NCBI RefSeq assembly: GCF_002795245.1
Contig: NZ_PGVG01000035.1
Span: forward strand, 1-64,000
Source: Bradyrhizobium forestalis
GTDB lineage: Bacteria; Pseudomonadota; Alphaproteobacteria; Rhizobiales; Xanthobacteraceae
DNA: 64,000 bases
Direction: 5' to 3'
Shown here: in pieces, positions 41,236-50,205 of the stretch
Numbering within the stretch: position 1 is the stretch's first letter
Layout of the letters: the number at the start of each line of letters is the position of its first letter
The notes under the pieces: model-generated
What the model was told of the DNA's origin: nothing
Seen by the model: only the letters and a program-made list of their open reading frames with translations
Databases searched by the model: none
Made by a program: the position numbers and the translations under genes

Positions 41236-42882
41236 TCACGCCACCGCCGCGTCCGGAATCCGTGCGGCTTCCATCGGCGCCTTGCCGCGGATCAGGTCCG
41301 AGGCGCGGTCGGCGATCATCATCGTTGACGCGTTGAGGTTCGCCGAGATCATGCGGGGCATCACCGAGGCGTCGATGACGCGCAGGCCCTCCAGGCCGTG
41401 GACGCGGAGCTGGTCGTCGACCACCGCCCAGGTCGAATCCGCCGGACCCATGCGGCAGGTGCAGCCGGGGTGGAAGGTGGTGGTGCCGCGCTCGGTGGCG
41501 GCGTGCAGGAATTCGTCGTCGGTGTTGACGTTGGGGCCGGGGAAATCCTCGTAGGCGTAATAGGGCGACAACGGCGCACTCTTCAAAAGCCGCCGCGCGA
41601 GCTTCATGCCGCCGACGATGACGCGGCGGTCGAGCTCGGCGTCGAGATAATTGGTCTGGATGATCGGCGGCGCGAACGGATCGTTGGAGCGGATGCGGAC
41701 ATAGCCGCGGCTCTCCGGGCGCTGCTGCCAGGAGGCCACCGTCATGCCGGGCTCGTCCTCGAGCTGGCCCTGCACGCCTTCCTTGTAGGAGGCGGGCGTG
41801 AAGGTGAGCTGCAAGTCTGAGCTCTCGGCGCTCTCGCCCGAATGCCAGAAGCAATAGACCATGGTCGGCGACAGCGACAGCAGGCCTTTGCGCGCGGTCG
41901 CCCATTTCAGCGCCTCGATCCACAACGAGAAGCCGCGGCGGAGCTCGTTGATGGTCTTGATGTCTTTTACGCGCGCCACCGTACGTGGGGCGTAATGGTC
42001 CTGCAGGCCTTCGCCGACTGGCAGCGCGTGACGCACGGCGATGCCGTGCTGCTGCAACAGATCGGGCGAACCGACGCCGGAGAGCTGCAGCAGCTGCGGC
42101 GAATTATAGGTGCCGCCGGAGAGGATCACTTCCTTGTTCGCGCGCACCTCCACCGGCGTGCCGCCGCGGCCGCCCTTGGTGTAGCGCACGCCGACGGCGC
42201 GCTTGCCTTCGAAGATGATCTCGGTCGCGTGCGCGTGGGTGTGCACATGCACGTTGGGCCGCTTCATCGCGGGCTTGAGGAACGCGGTCGAGCCGGAGAC
42301 GCGCAGGCCGTTGTTGATGGTGCGCTGGCAGTAGGAGACGCCTTCCTGGGTCTTGCCGTTGTAATCGGGGTTGCGGGGGATGCCGAGCGAGACCGCGCCT
42401 TCCATGAAGGCTTCGCAGAGCGGATCGCGCCAGTCCATCGTGGTGACGATGAGATTGCCGTCGCGCCCGCGGAACGTGTTATCGCCCTCGCCGACCCGCT
42501 TCTCCAGCCGCTTGAAGTAAGGCAACACGTCGGCATAGCCCCAGCCGCGATTGCCCATCTGCGCCCAGGTGTCGAAATCCATGCGCTGGCCGCGGTTGTA
42601 GATGTGGCCGTTGATCGAGGAGGAGCCGCCGAGCGTCTTGCCGCGCGGCGCGTAGATGCTGCGCCCGCCTGTGTAGGGACCAGGCTCCTGCTGGTAGGCC
42701 CAGTTGATACTCTTCATGTGGAAGGTCTTGATGAAGCCCGCCGGCAGATGAATGTAGGGATGCCAATCGCTCGGGCCCGCCTCGAGCACGCAGACGCTGA
42801 CATTCGGATCTTCGCTGAGCCGGCTGGTGAGGATGCAACCGGCAGAGCCCGCGCCGACGATCACATAATCAAATCTATCCAT
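41236..42882 (-). CDS. GMC-family oxidoreductase (choline dehydrogenase-like)
   Basis: About 548 residues are encoded from ATG 42882. The FAD motif VGAGSAGC is near residue 10, followed by the GMC signature GKTLGGSSSINGHIY. The C-terminal catalytic His is in FHPGCTCRMG with the His/Asn region NLNASTMM. It oxidises an alcohol. Choline is only one candidate, and no betaine aldehyde dehydrogenase is adjacent. Confidence 0.92.
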   Translation of the reverse strand: MDRFDYVIVGAGSAGCILTSRLSEDPNVSVCVLEAGPSDWHPYIHLPAGFIKTFHMKSINWAYQQEPGPYTGGRSIYAPRGKTLGGSSSINGHIYNRGQRMDFDTWAQMGNRGWGYADVLPYFKRLEKRVGEGDNTFRGRDGNLIVTTMDWRDPLCEAFMEGAVSLGIPRNPDYNGKTQEGVSYCQRTINNGLRVSGSTAFLKPAMKRPNVHVHTHAHATEIIFEGKRAVGVRYTKGGRGGTPVEVRANKEVILSGGTYNSPQLLQLSGVGSPDLLQQHGIAVRHALPVGEGLQDHYAPRTVARVKDIKTINELRRGFSLWIEALKWATARKGLLSLSPTMVYCFWHSGESAESSDLQLTFTPASYKEGVQGQLEDEPGMTVASWQQRPESRGYVRIRSNDPFAPPIIQTNYLDAELDRRVIVGGMKLARRLLKSAPLSPYYAYEDFPGPNVNTDDEFLHAATERGTTTFHPGCTCRMGPADSTWAVVDDQLRVHGLEGLRVIDASVMPRMISANLNASTMMIADRASDLIRGKAPMEAARIPDAAVA

Positions 42883-42942
42883 GGTACCTCGGCCGCCCCT
42901 AGCGTGTCGTGAGATTGAGTGAATTGCAGCCGCGGAGTCCGA

Positions 42943-43082
42943 CACCTCTCCCGGAGGGAGAGGTCGATTTGCTCCCGGCGATGCGCAGCATCGTCCGGTG
43001 CAAATCGGAGGGATTCAGGTCCCACGAGAGACCGGTCCCCTCACCCGCGCCTTCGGCGCGACCTCTCCCCATGGGAGAGGTG
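42943..43082. repeat. palindromic repeat, family C
   Basis: It starts cacctctcccggagggagag with the gtcgatttgc segment, continues cctcacccgcgccttcggcg and closes ccatgggagaggtg. Confidence 0.85.
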
Positions 43083-43125
43083 ATCGAGCCCGCGGCGACA
43101 TCGTTACGAAAAACAGACATGAACC

Positions 43126-43719
43126 CTAGCGCGGCTTGTCGTTGAGTTGATAGTTCAAATGCGCCTGCACCGTCGGCCATTCGGCGGCGGTGATGCTGTA
43201 AACAACAGTATCACGCAGCGTGCCGTTCGGCGCGACCTGATGGCTGCGCAGGATGCCGTCCTGCTTGGCCCCTAGGCGCTCGATGGCGCGGCGGCTCTGG
43301 TGGTTGAAGAAATGCGTGCGGAACTCGACCGCGATGCAGTTCAGCGTCTCGAAGGCATGCCGGAGCAGCAGCAGCTTGCACTGCGTGTTGAGCGGGCCGC
43401 GCTGCGCGCTCTTGCCGTACCAGGTCGAGCCGATCTCGACGCGGCGGTTGGCGGCGTCGATGTTCATGTAGGTCGTCATGCCGACGATCCTGCCGCCGGC
43501 GTCGAACACGGTGAACGGCAGCATCGAGCCCGTGGCCTGCAAACCCAGGCGGCGGTCGATCTCCTTGCCCATGTTCTCCGGCAGCGGAATCGCGGTGTAC
43601 CAGAGTTTTGACAGCTCGCCGTCCTTGACGGCCTCGACCAGCCCCTCGCGATGATCATGCGACAACGGCTCGATACGGGCGTGCTGTCCGCGCAGGGTGA
43701 TGGGGTCGGGCCAGGGCAT
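43126..43719 (-). CDS. GNAT-family N-acetyltransferase (RimJ/RimL-like)
   Basis: The 197-residue protein contains IVGMTTYMNIDAANRRVEIG, the acetyl-CoA region VEIGSTWYGKSAQRG and the late motif NHQSRRAIERLGAKQDGILR, typical of Rim-type acetyltransferases of protein or antibiotic substrates. The substrate is unknown. Confidence 0.9.
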   Translation of the reverse strand: MPWPDPITLRGQHARIEPLSHDHREGLVEAVKDGELSKLWYTAIPLPENMGKEIDRRLGLQATGSMLPFTVFDAGGRIVGMTTYMNIDAANRRVEIGSTWYGKSAQRGPLNTQCKLLLLRHAFETLNCIAVEFRTHFFNHQSRRAIERLGAKQDGILRSHQVAPNGTLRDTVVYSITAAEWPTVQAHLNYQLNDKPR

Positions 43720-43741
43720 TTCTCACTCCATAGTAGGTGCC

Positions 43742-43850
43742 GTCATTCCGGGGCGCGACGAAGTCGCGAGCCCGGAATCCATTTCAACCACAAATTTCGA
43801 GGCCCGATGGATTCCGGGCCTGCGTGCTGGCGCACGCATCCCGGAATGAC
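43742..43850. repeat. palindromic repeat, family D
   Basis: The outer arms gtcattccggggcgcgacg and atcccggaatgac flank cccggaatccatttc and gatggattccggg. Confidence 0.9.
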
Positions 43851-43875
43851 GACGGATGTATCGGCACAGATACAT

Positions 43876-44814
43876 TCACTTATTCAAAAAATTCAACGGC
43901 AAACCGCCGCGCGGCCAGTCCATGGCGATCAGCTCGCCCTTGCCGGACAGTGTGATGTAGGCGGTCTTCAGCTCGGGGCCGCCGAAGGCGATGTTGGTGG
44001 TGACGCGGTCGCCGGTCGGAACCTGTTCCACCAGTGCACCGTCGGGCGCGATCACCGAGATGCAGCCGGAGACGAGGGTGGCAACGCAGACATTGCCGCT
44101 CGCTTCCACCGCGAGCGAGTCGAACATCTGGTAGCCGCCGAGGCCGCAGATCGGCTTGCCCCGCTCGCCGCGATAGATCGCATCGCGCGGCTTGAGCGTG
44201 CCCGGCGCGGAGAGCTCGTAGGCCCACAGTCGCCCGGTCGGCGTCTCCGCGATGTAGACGGTGTTCTCGTCCGGCGACAGCCCGATGCCGTTGGCCGGCA
44301 GCACGCCATGCACGACTTCCACGATCTCGGTCATGCCGGGCTTGAGGTAATACATGCCGCCGACGTCCATCTCGCGGGCGCGGCGCTTGCCGAGATCGGA
44401 GAACCAGAGGCCGCCCTGCCTGTCGAAGACGAGGTCGTTCGGCCCGCGCAGATCGTGCGCGCCGCACTTCGTCACGACGGTCTCGACCTTGCCCGATTGC
44501 AGGTCGACCCTCTGGATCGAGCCGCCGAGATAATCGTCCGGCTGCGGGCCGGGCATGATCATGTTGCGGGTCGGGATCCAGGAGAAGCCGCCATTGTTGC
44601 AAATGTAGATCTTGCCGTCGGGCCCGAGCGCGGCGCCATTCGGGCCGCCCGGAATCTTGGCGACGATCTCCTTGCGGCCATCAGGGTAGACCCGGGTCAG
44701 ACGCTGGCCGCGAATCTCCACCAGCACCACCGAGCCGTCCGGCATCGCAACCGGCCCTTCGGGAAATTCGAGGTCGGTGGCGAGAACGCGGACGTTGGGC
44801 GTGGCAGTGGACAT
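43876..44814 (-). CDS. SMP-30/gluconolactonase-family protein
   Basis: About 312 residues are encoded from ATG 44814. The six-bladed propeller is marked by LEFPEGPVAMPDGSVVLVEI, the metal-site GGPNGAALGPDGKIYICNN and LRGPNDLVFDRQGGLWFSD, and NGIGLSPDENTVYIAET. It should hydrolyse a sugar-acid or similar lactone. Nearby are an AraC regulator and an enolase-superfamily enzyme, which would fit sugar-acid catabolism. Confidence 0.9.
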   Translation of the reverse strand: MSTATPNVRVLATDLEFPEGPVAMPDGSVVLVEIRGQRLTRVYPDGRKEIVAKIPGGPNGAALGPDGKIYICNNGGFSWIPTRNMIMPGPQPDDYLGGSIQRVDLQSGKVETVVTKCGAHDLRGPNDLVFDRQGGLWFSDLGKRRAREMDVGGMYYLKPGMTEIVEVVHGVLPANGIGLSPDENTVYIAETPTGRLWAYELSAPGTLKPRDAIYRGERGKPICGLGGYQMFDSLAVEASGNVCVATLVSGCISVIAPDGALVEQVPTGDRVTTNIAFGGPELKTAYITLSGKGELIAMDWPRGGLPLNFLNK

Positions 44815-44949
44815 TGGAGACCCTCCCGGCTGCTTGTTATGGCTTGCATGGGATGTCCGGCGCGGGCCCCGCAGGCAAGATTTGCCAGCGGTTATGACAA
44901 AGTCGCCCGGGCTTGCCAAGCAAGCGGGACGGTATGCCAGCGTTGCGCG

Positions 44950-45783
44950 CTACTCCCTCACCGGCAGCCAGATCTCGAAACCGCCATTGCCGGTTGCTGG
45001 ATCGAACGTCTCATCGTAGCGCTCGAAGTTCGGCGCGTCCGCGGCTCTGAGGCCGGATGCCGGCAGCCACTGATTCCAGATCGTGTTCACCGTGCGTCGG
45101 ATCGAAGCGACGTGATCCGAGTGCCTAAAGACGGCGTAGCGCTGCTCGGGAATGCGGATGCGACCAAAGCGGCGCGGCAGGTCGGAGAAATCGGCGACCT
45201 CGACGCCGGCGATGTAGTCGAAATTGCCGGCATCATCGCCGTTGCAGCAGACGCCGTAGGCGACGTGACCGACGCGGGCGGGAATGTCGGCGACCTCCTG
45301 GTGGAAGCGTTGCCACAGACCGGGGATCATGGCGCCGTTGTCGCAGGAGATGCGCTCGGCGAGACCGGCGACGAGGAAGGCCTTTGCGGTCTCGAAACGC
45401 GGCGGGGCGAGAGTATCGAGCATCGTGGAATCCATGAGGATCGGCTCCTGAAGCTTGAGCTGGCTGACACAAGTCGCGGCCCTGACCGCTTCGGGCGTGG
45501 TGCCGAAATGGTCGCGGAACGCGCGGGTGAAGGCTTCGTGCGAGCCGTAATCCGCCTCCAGCGCCAGCGACAGAATGTCGGGGGCGCCCTTAGCCAGACT
45601 GCGCGCCGCCTCCGTCAGCCGCCGCGCACGCACGTAGCGCATCACCGGAAGACCGACTGCTGCGGCAAACGCACGCACGATGTGGAACCGCGACACGCCG
45701 GCGACCGCCGCGATCTCGTCGAGCGTCATCGGCTCGGCCAGATGGCTCTCGATGTACCAGAGCGCGCGCTGGGCTGGATTCAT
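44950..45783 (-). CDS. AraC-family regulator with GyrI-like effector domain
   Basis: The 277-residue protein has an N-terminal double helix-turn-helix (about 5-105; LDEIAAVAGVSRFHIVRAFA and YGSHEAFTRAFRDHFGTTP). A GyrI/SOUL-like small-molecule domain follows to the end (PNFERYDETFDP). It diverges from the enolase gene at 45956 and likely controls local transcription. The inducer is unknown. Confidence 0.92.
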   Translation of the reverse strand: MNPAQRALWYIESHLAEPMTLDEIAAVAGVSRFHIVRAFAAAVGLPVMRYVRARRLTEAARSLAKGAPDILSLALEADYGSHEAFTRAFRDHFGTTPEAVRAATCVSQLKLQEPILMDSTMLDTLAPPRFETAKAFLVAGLAERISCDNGAMIPGLWQRFHQEVADIPARVGHVAYGVCCNGDDAGNFDYIAGVEVADFSDLPRRFGRIRIPEQRYAVFRHSDHVASIRRTVNTIWNQWLPASGLRAADAPNFERYDETFDPATGNGGFEIWLPVRE

Positions 45784-45955
45784 GACGGTTCAGGCCCTCG
45801 TTCGAAGCACGGCGATGATGCGCCGGTCAGCAGCACTTTGCTTGATCGGCATTGCTGTCCTTCGCATGAGGATAGTCCGGCAATGGCCACTGGCAACGCC
45901 CTGTCGTTCGTGGCTACACTCCTCGAAACCGCTCACGAGAAAGAGGAACCGGGTC

Positions 45956-47059
45956 ATGGAAATCACCGATGTGCGGGCGCACCATATCCGCATTCCCTAT
46001 GAGGCCGGCGTCGCGAGCTTCCGCCAGGGCGCTTCCGCCATCACGGCCCTCGACATGGTCCTCGTCGAGGTCACGACCGATGCCGGGCTGACCGGCTGGG
46101 GCGATGCCTTCGCCTATGTCTGCCCGCACACCACGCGCAGCGCCGTCGAGGAGATGATCGCGCCGCAAGCCCGCGGGCTCAAGGTGCCCGATGCCGCCGG
46201 CATTGCCGCGGTGATGGAGCAGATCCAGCGCAATCTGCACCTGTTCGGCCGCTACGGCATCACCATGTTCGCGATCTCCGGGCTCGATATCGCGTTGTGG
46301 GATTTGGTCGCGAAGGTCGAGGGCGTGCCGGTGCATCACCTGCTGGGCGAGATCAGGCGCACGGCGATTCCGGCTTACGCGAGCCTGTTGCGGATCGGCT
46401 CGCCCGACAACATCGCCGCCGAATGCAGGAAGGCGCTCGCGCTCGGCTATGGCGCGATCAAGCTGCACGAGACCACGGCGCCTGCGGTGTTCGCCGCGCG
46501 CGAGGCGATCGGCCCCGACATTCCGCTGATGGTCGACATGAACTGCCCGTTGACCGGCGAGCAGGCGATCGCATTCGCGCAGACATGCCGGGACGCGCAG
46601 CCGATGTTCCTGGAGGAGCCGGTCTGGCCGCCGGAAGACTTTGCCGCGCTTGCCGAAGTCCGCAGCCAAGGCGGGCTGAATGTTGCCGCCGGCGAGAATG
46701 CCTGCACCGAATATCAGTTCCGCCAGATGATGGAGGCGGGCGCGGTGAGCCACGCCCAGCCCTCGGTCATCAAGGTCGGCGGCATCACGGAATTCCTGAA
46801 GGTCGCAGGCCTGGCCGATCGGTCCGGCGTCAAGATCGTGCCGCACTCTCCTTACTTTGGCCCGGGCCTGCTGGCGACGCTGCATCTGCTCGCGACGCGC
46901 GACGACGGGCTGGTCGAGATGTTCTATTTGAAGCGCGAGGCCTGCCTCTGGCGCGGCCGCGCCGATGTCGATGCCACCGGCCATGTCGCGGTGCCGGCAG
47001 GACCCGGGCTCGGCTATGAGCCCGATCGTGGTGTGATGGAGCGATATCGCGTCGCGTGA
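45956..47059 (+). CDS. mandelate racemase/muconate lactonizing enzyme family protein
   Basis: About 367 residues are encoded from ATG 45956 (aaagagga upstream). The enolase-superfamily capping domain is followed by a barrel. GYGAIKLHET places the catalytic Lys region, the metal ligands are in LMVDMNCPL, FLEEPVWPP and AAGENACTEYQF, and VPHSPYFGPG follows. It abstracts an alpha proton from a carboxylate, probably a sugar-acid dehydratase or racemase. The substrate is unresolved. Confidence 0.9.
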   Translation: MEITDVRAHHIRIPYEAGVASFRQGASAITALDMVLVEVTTDAGLTGWGDAFAYVCPHTTRSAVEEMIAPQARGLKVPDAAGIAAVMEQIQRNLHLFGRYGITMFAISGLDIALWDLVAKVEGVPVHHLLGEIRRTAIPAYASLLRIGSPDNIAAECRKALALGYGAIKLHETTAPAVFAAREAIGPDIPLMVDMNCPLTGEQAIAFAQTCRDAQPMFLEEPVWPPEDFAALAEVRSQGGLNVAAGENACTEYQFRQMMEAGAVSHAQPSVIKVGGITEFLKVAGLADRSGVKIVPHSPYFGPGLLATLHLLATRDDGLVEMFYLKREACLWRGRADVDATGHVAVPAGPGLGYEPDRGVMERYRVA

Positions 47060-47066
47060 TCGGCAG

Positions 47067-47423
47067 TTATTTCGCCGCGTCCTTGGCCGGCGGCGCGTCC
47101 TGCTTCTTCTTCAGATCCTCGGCCGTCTTCGCCTGCGCGGCCTGGAGATCGCCGAGCGTCTTCTGCAAGCCGGCGATGCCTGTCTTCAACGCGTCGATCT
47201 GGCGATTGGCGGCATCCAGCTTCTGCTGATGATCGAGGGTGAGCTTGGTGATCGTCTTCTGCAGGAAGTCGACATTGCTCTGGAGACAGCTGGTGCGGCG
47301 CTCCATGGTCTTCTCGACCGTGCAGATCTCGATGCCGGGCACGTCCTGCGCGAGCACCGGCAGGGCTGCCTGCGTGGCGAGCAGCAACATCGCGAAACAA
47401 ATGCCGGCGTTTCGAAGCAGCAT
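47067..47423 (-). CDS. exported coiled-coil protein, function unknown
   Basis: The 118-residue protein has a signal peptide (cleavage after VLAQ), a short Cys-containing region (IEICTVEK...RRTSCLQ) and a long heptad-rich helix (ITKLTLDHQQKLDAANRQID and on). It ends in a Lys/Ala/Pro tail. The two cysteines may form a disulfide. Function unknown. Confidence 0.8.
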   Translation of the reverse strand: MLLRNAGICFAMLLLATQAALPVLAQDVPGIEICTVEKTMERRTSCLQSNVDFLQKTITKLTLDHQQKLDAANRQIDALKTGIAGLQKTLGDLQAAQAKTAEDLKKKQDAPPAKDAAK

Positions 47424-47606
47424 GAAAGTTCCTCGACCAGTCGATCACATCAATGTGCGCTGTTTGCGCGCAGCCGCGTGAGGCTACCACACTCGCACCG
47501 CATTCTCGCGTTGAGCTTGGGCTCGTTCCCCTGGGACGGGGAGCAATGAACCGCACGCGGACGAAGTGGGCGCTCTCCGCGGCTTTGTTTAGGGGAGATT
47601 TTTGGA

Positions 47607-47831
47607 ATGGCAACGCGCGATAGACGTTTGGCGGAATTCGATGGCGCCGGAGAACCACCGCCGGGCCTGCCACTCGAAGTGCTATGCGAGGATCACAGCG
47701 GAACATATCAACTGCCGTTCGCCTGCCGCTATGTCGAGGGACGCTGGCAGAACCACGAGGCCGGCATTGCGGTCGAAGCAACCGTGATCGGCTGGCGCCT
47801 GCCGCGCGTGAAGCAGCGCGGGGCCGCCTGA
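47607..47831 (+). CDS. small conserved-looking hypothetical protein
   Basis: The 74-residue frame from ATG 47607, after aggggagattt, encodes LPFACRYVEGRWQNHEAG and EATVIGWRLPRVKQR. The pattern resembles small Bradyrhizobium proteins ending in 'ATVIGWR', recalled rather than searched. It has no signal peptide. Function unknown. Confidence 0.7.
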   Translation: MATRDRRLAEFDGAGEPPPGLPLEVLCEDHSGTYQLPFACRYVEGRWQNHEAGIAVEATVIGWRLPRVKQRGAA

Positions 47832-48112
47832 AGGCGGTCTTGTTTCAAAATGCGACGGGGCCGCGCTTCCGCTTTAACCTTCGGAACGCGGCCCGAACGA
47901 ATCACGTCCGAATCAGCCGAAACGCCGTGTACGCATCTGTTCACGGCTAGATGTCGACACGCCGCTGCGGGCGCGTACAATATCTCGGCAGCGCGGCGGA
48001 CGGGCCGGGCCTGGCACCGGCGCCAAAGGTTAATCGTGACAAAGGCATAGCTGGGAGGGCCGCCGCGCCAGGACCCTCGCCGCCGAAACAGGCAGCGCCG
48101 CGCAACATCTGC

Positions 48113-48769
48113 CTAATATTCGACCTCGAGCTCCTCGATCTCGGCGGGCTCCTCCTTCGCCGCCGCGATCCATTCCTGCATCTCCGGCATCGCCATGATG
48201 GTGTCGGCATAGGCCTTCAGCGGCGGCGCGAGCTTGACGTCGTAGGTCACAAAGCGCGTCACCACCGGGGCGTACATTGCATCCGCCATGGTGCGCTGCG
48301 CGCCGAACAGGAACGGGCCGCCCGATTTCTCCAGACAGTCGCGCCAGATGAACCAGACGCGGTCGATGTCGGCCTGCGCCCGCGACCAGATCTTGAAGCC
48401 GGGAAAGTGCCCCTTCAGGTTGACCGGCAGCGAGGCGCGCAGCGTGGTGAAGCCGGAATGGATTTCGCCTGAGATCGAGCGGCAATGGGCGCGCTGGATG
48501 CGGTCGGCCGGCAACAGCCCGGCCTCCGGCATCACCTCGTTGAGATATTCGGCGATTGCCAGCGTGTCCCAGACCACGGCGCCCTCGTGCCGCAGGCACG
48601 GCACCAGGATCGATGATGACAGCAGCAGGATTTCGGCGCGCGCCGACGGATCGTCCGGCGCGGTGACGATTTCCTCGAAATCGAGCCCGGAGAACTTCGT
48701 CAGCAGCCATCCGCGCAGCGACCAGGACGAGTAGTTCTTGCTGCTGATGGTCAGTGTCGCCTTCGCCAT
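48113..48769 (-). CDS. glutathione S-transferase family protein
   Basis: The 218-residue protein contains the N-domain motif KNYSSWSLRGWLLTKFSG, PCLRHEGAVVWDTLAIAEYL with the cis-Pro loop and acidic glutathione contact, and a helical C-domain with FGAQRTMADAMYAPVVTRF. The substrate is unknown. Confidence 0.9.
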   Translation of the reverse strand: MAKATLTISSKNYSSWSLRGWLLTKFSGLDFEEIVTAPDDPSARAEILLLSSSILVPCLRHEGAVVWDTLAIAEYLNEVMPEAGLLPADRIQRAHCRSISGEIHSGFTTLRASLPVNLKGHFPGFKIWSRAQADIDRVWFIWRDCLEKSGGPFLFGAQRTMADAMYAPVVTRFVTYDVKLAPPLKAYADTIMAMPEMQEWIAAAKEEPAEIEELEVEY

Positions 48770-48933
48770 GGAGCCCTTCCCTCACGTCTGGGCAACGCAC
48801 CGCCGCGCGTGCGGGCCCGTGACCTGTGCTTCACACCCGGAGAGCAGCAAGCGACGTGCCAATTTTCCGGGCGATCCCGCTCCCGTCTGGCTTCGATATT
48901 GCATCACGACAGGAGACAGGTGGGCATTTCAGT

Positions 48934-50157
48934 ATGATGTCGATGTATTATCAGGCCTTTCAGAACCACATGGACCTGACGGCGCCGTGGCGCGCCGGGG
49001 CTTCGTCCGCGCTCAAATTCCTCAATCTGGTGCCTCAGGGCCTATCGGACCAGGTCGTCGGCCGGCTGTCGGCCGCGCTGGAGCTGATCTCGCGCTCCAC
49101 CCTGACCTATGACCGACCGGCCTACGGCATCGACAGCGTCATGGTGGGCAACCGCGAAATCGCCGTCACCGAGGAGATCGCCTACGCGACGCCATTCGGC
49201 TCGCTGCTGCATTTTCGCAAGGACGGCGCGGGCGAGCAGCCGCGCATGCTGCTGGTGGCGCCGATGTCCGGACACTTCGCCACGCTGCTGCGCGGCACCG
49301 TGAAGACGCTGCTCCAGGACCACGACGTCTACATCACCGACTGGCACAATCCGCGCGACATTCCGCGCAGCGAAGGCCGCTTCGGGCTCGACGACTACAC
49401 CGAGCACCTGATCGATTTCCTCGGGCAATTGGGTCCGCGTCCGCACATGGTCGCGATCTGCCAGCCCTCGGTGTCGGCGCTCGCGGCCGCGGCGATCATG
49501 TGCGAGGACAACCATCCCTCGCGCCCGGCGACGCTGACGCTGATGGCGGGCCCGATCGACACGCGGATTCAGCCGACCAGGGTCAACGACTTCGCCAAGA
49601 GCAAGCCGATCGAATGGTTCGAGCGCAATTTGATCAATTACGTGCCGATGCAGTGTCGCGGCGCGCTGCGGAAAGTCTATCCCGGCTTCGTGCAGCTCAC
49701 CGCCTTCGTCTCGATGAATCTCGAGCGCCACATCAAGCAGCATCTCGACCTCGCCAGCCACATCGCCAAGGGCGAGAAGGAGAAGGCCGCGACCATCAAG
49801 ACGTTCTACGACGAATATTTCGCCGTGATGGATCTGCCTGCGGAATTCTACATTGAGACCGTGCGCGACGTGTTCCAGGAGCATCTCCTGCCGCAAGGCA
49901 AGCTGATGCATCGCGGCCGTCCCGTAAACACCAGGGCGGTCAGCCGCATGGGCCTGATGACGGTCGAGGGCGAGAAGGACGACATCTGCTCGATCGGCCA
50001 GACGCTCGCCGCCCAGGACCTCTGCACCGGCGTGCGCGCCTATCGCCGCGTCCACCACATGCAGGCCGGCGTCGGCCATTACGGCGTGTTCTCCGGCAAG
50101 CGCTGGAACAACGAGATCTATCCGCTGCTGCGGGATTTCGTGCACGTCAATTCGTGA
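48934..50157 (+). CDS. phaZ: intracellular polyhydroxyalkanoate depolymerase
   Basis: About 407 residues are encoded from ATG 48934 (48937 and 48943 are in-frame alternatives). Landmarks are YDRPAYGID, MSGHFATLLRGTVKTLLQDH, ITDWHNPRDIP and the nucleophile loop VAICQPSVSALAA, where Cys replaces Ser as in i-PHA depolymerases. The late HHMQAGVGHYGVFSG contains the catalytic His. It mobilises cytoplasmic PHB granules. It is divergent from the GST gene. Confidence 0.93.
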   Translation: MMSMYYQAFQNHMDLTAPWRAGASSALKFLNLVPQGLSDQVVGRLSAALELISRSTLTYDRPAYGIDSVMVGNREIAVTEEIAYATPFGSLLHFRKDGAGEQPRMLLVAPMSGHFATLLRGTVKTLLQDHDVYITDWHNPRDIPRSEGRFGLDDYTEHLIDFLGQLGPRPHMVAICQPSVSALAAAAIMCEDNHPSRPATLTLMAGPIDTRIQPTRVNDFAKSKPIEWFERNLINYVPMQCRGALRKVYPGFVQLTAFVSMNLERHIKQHLDLASHIAKGEKEKAATIKTFYDEYFAVMDLPAEFYIETVRDVFQEHLLPQGKLMHRGRPVNTRAVSRMGLMTVEGEKDDICSIGQTLAAQDLCTGVRAYRRVHHMQAGVGHYGVFSGKRWNNEIYPLLRDFVHVNS

Positions 50158-50205
50158 CCGCCACCCCCTGAAGCGCAGACATCCCGCCAGGGAAGAGGCA
50201 CGTCG

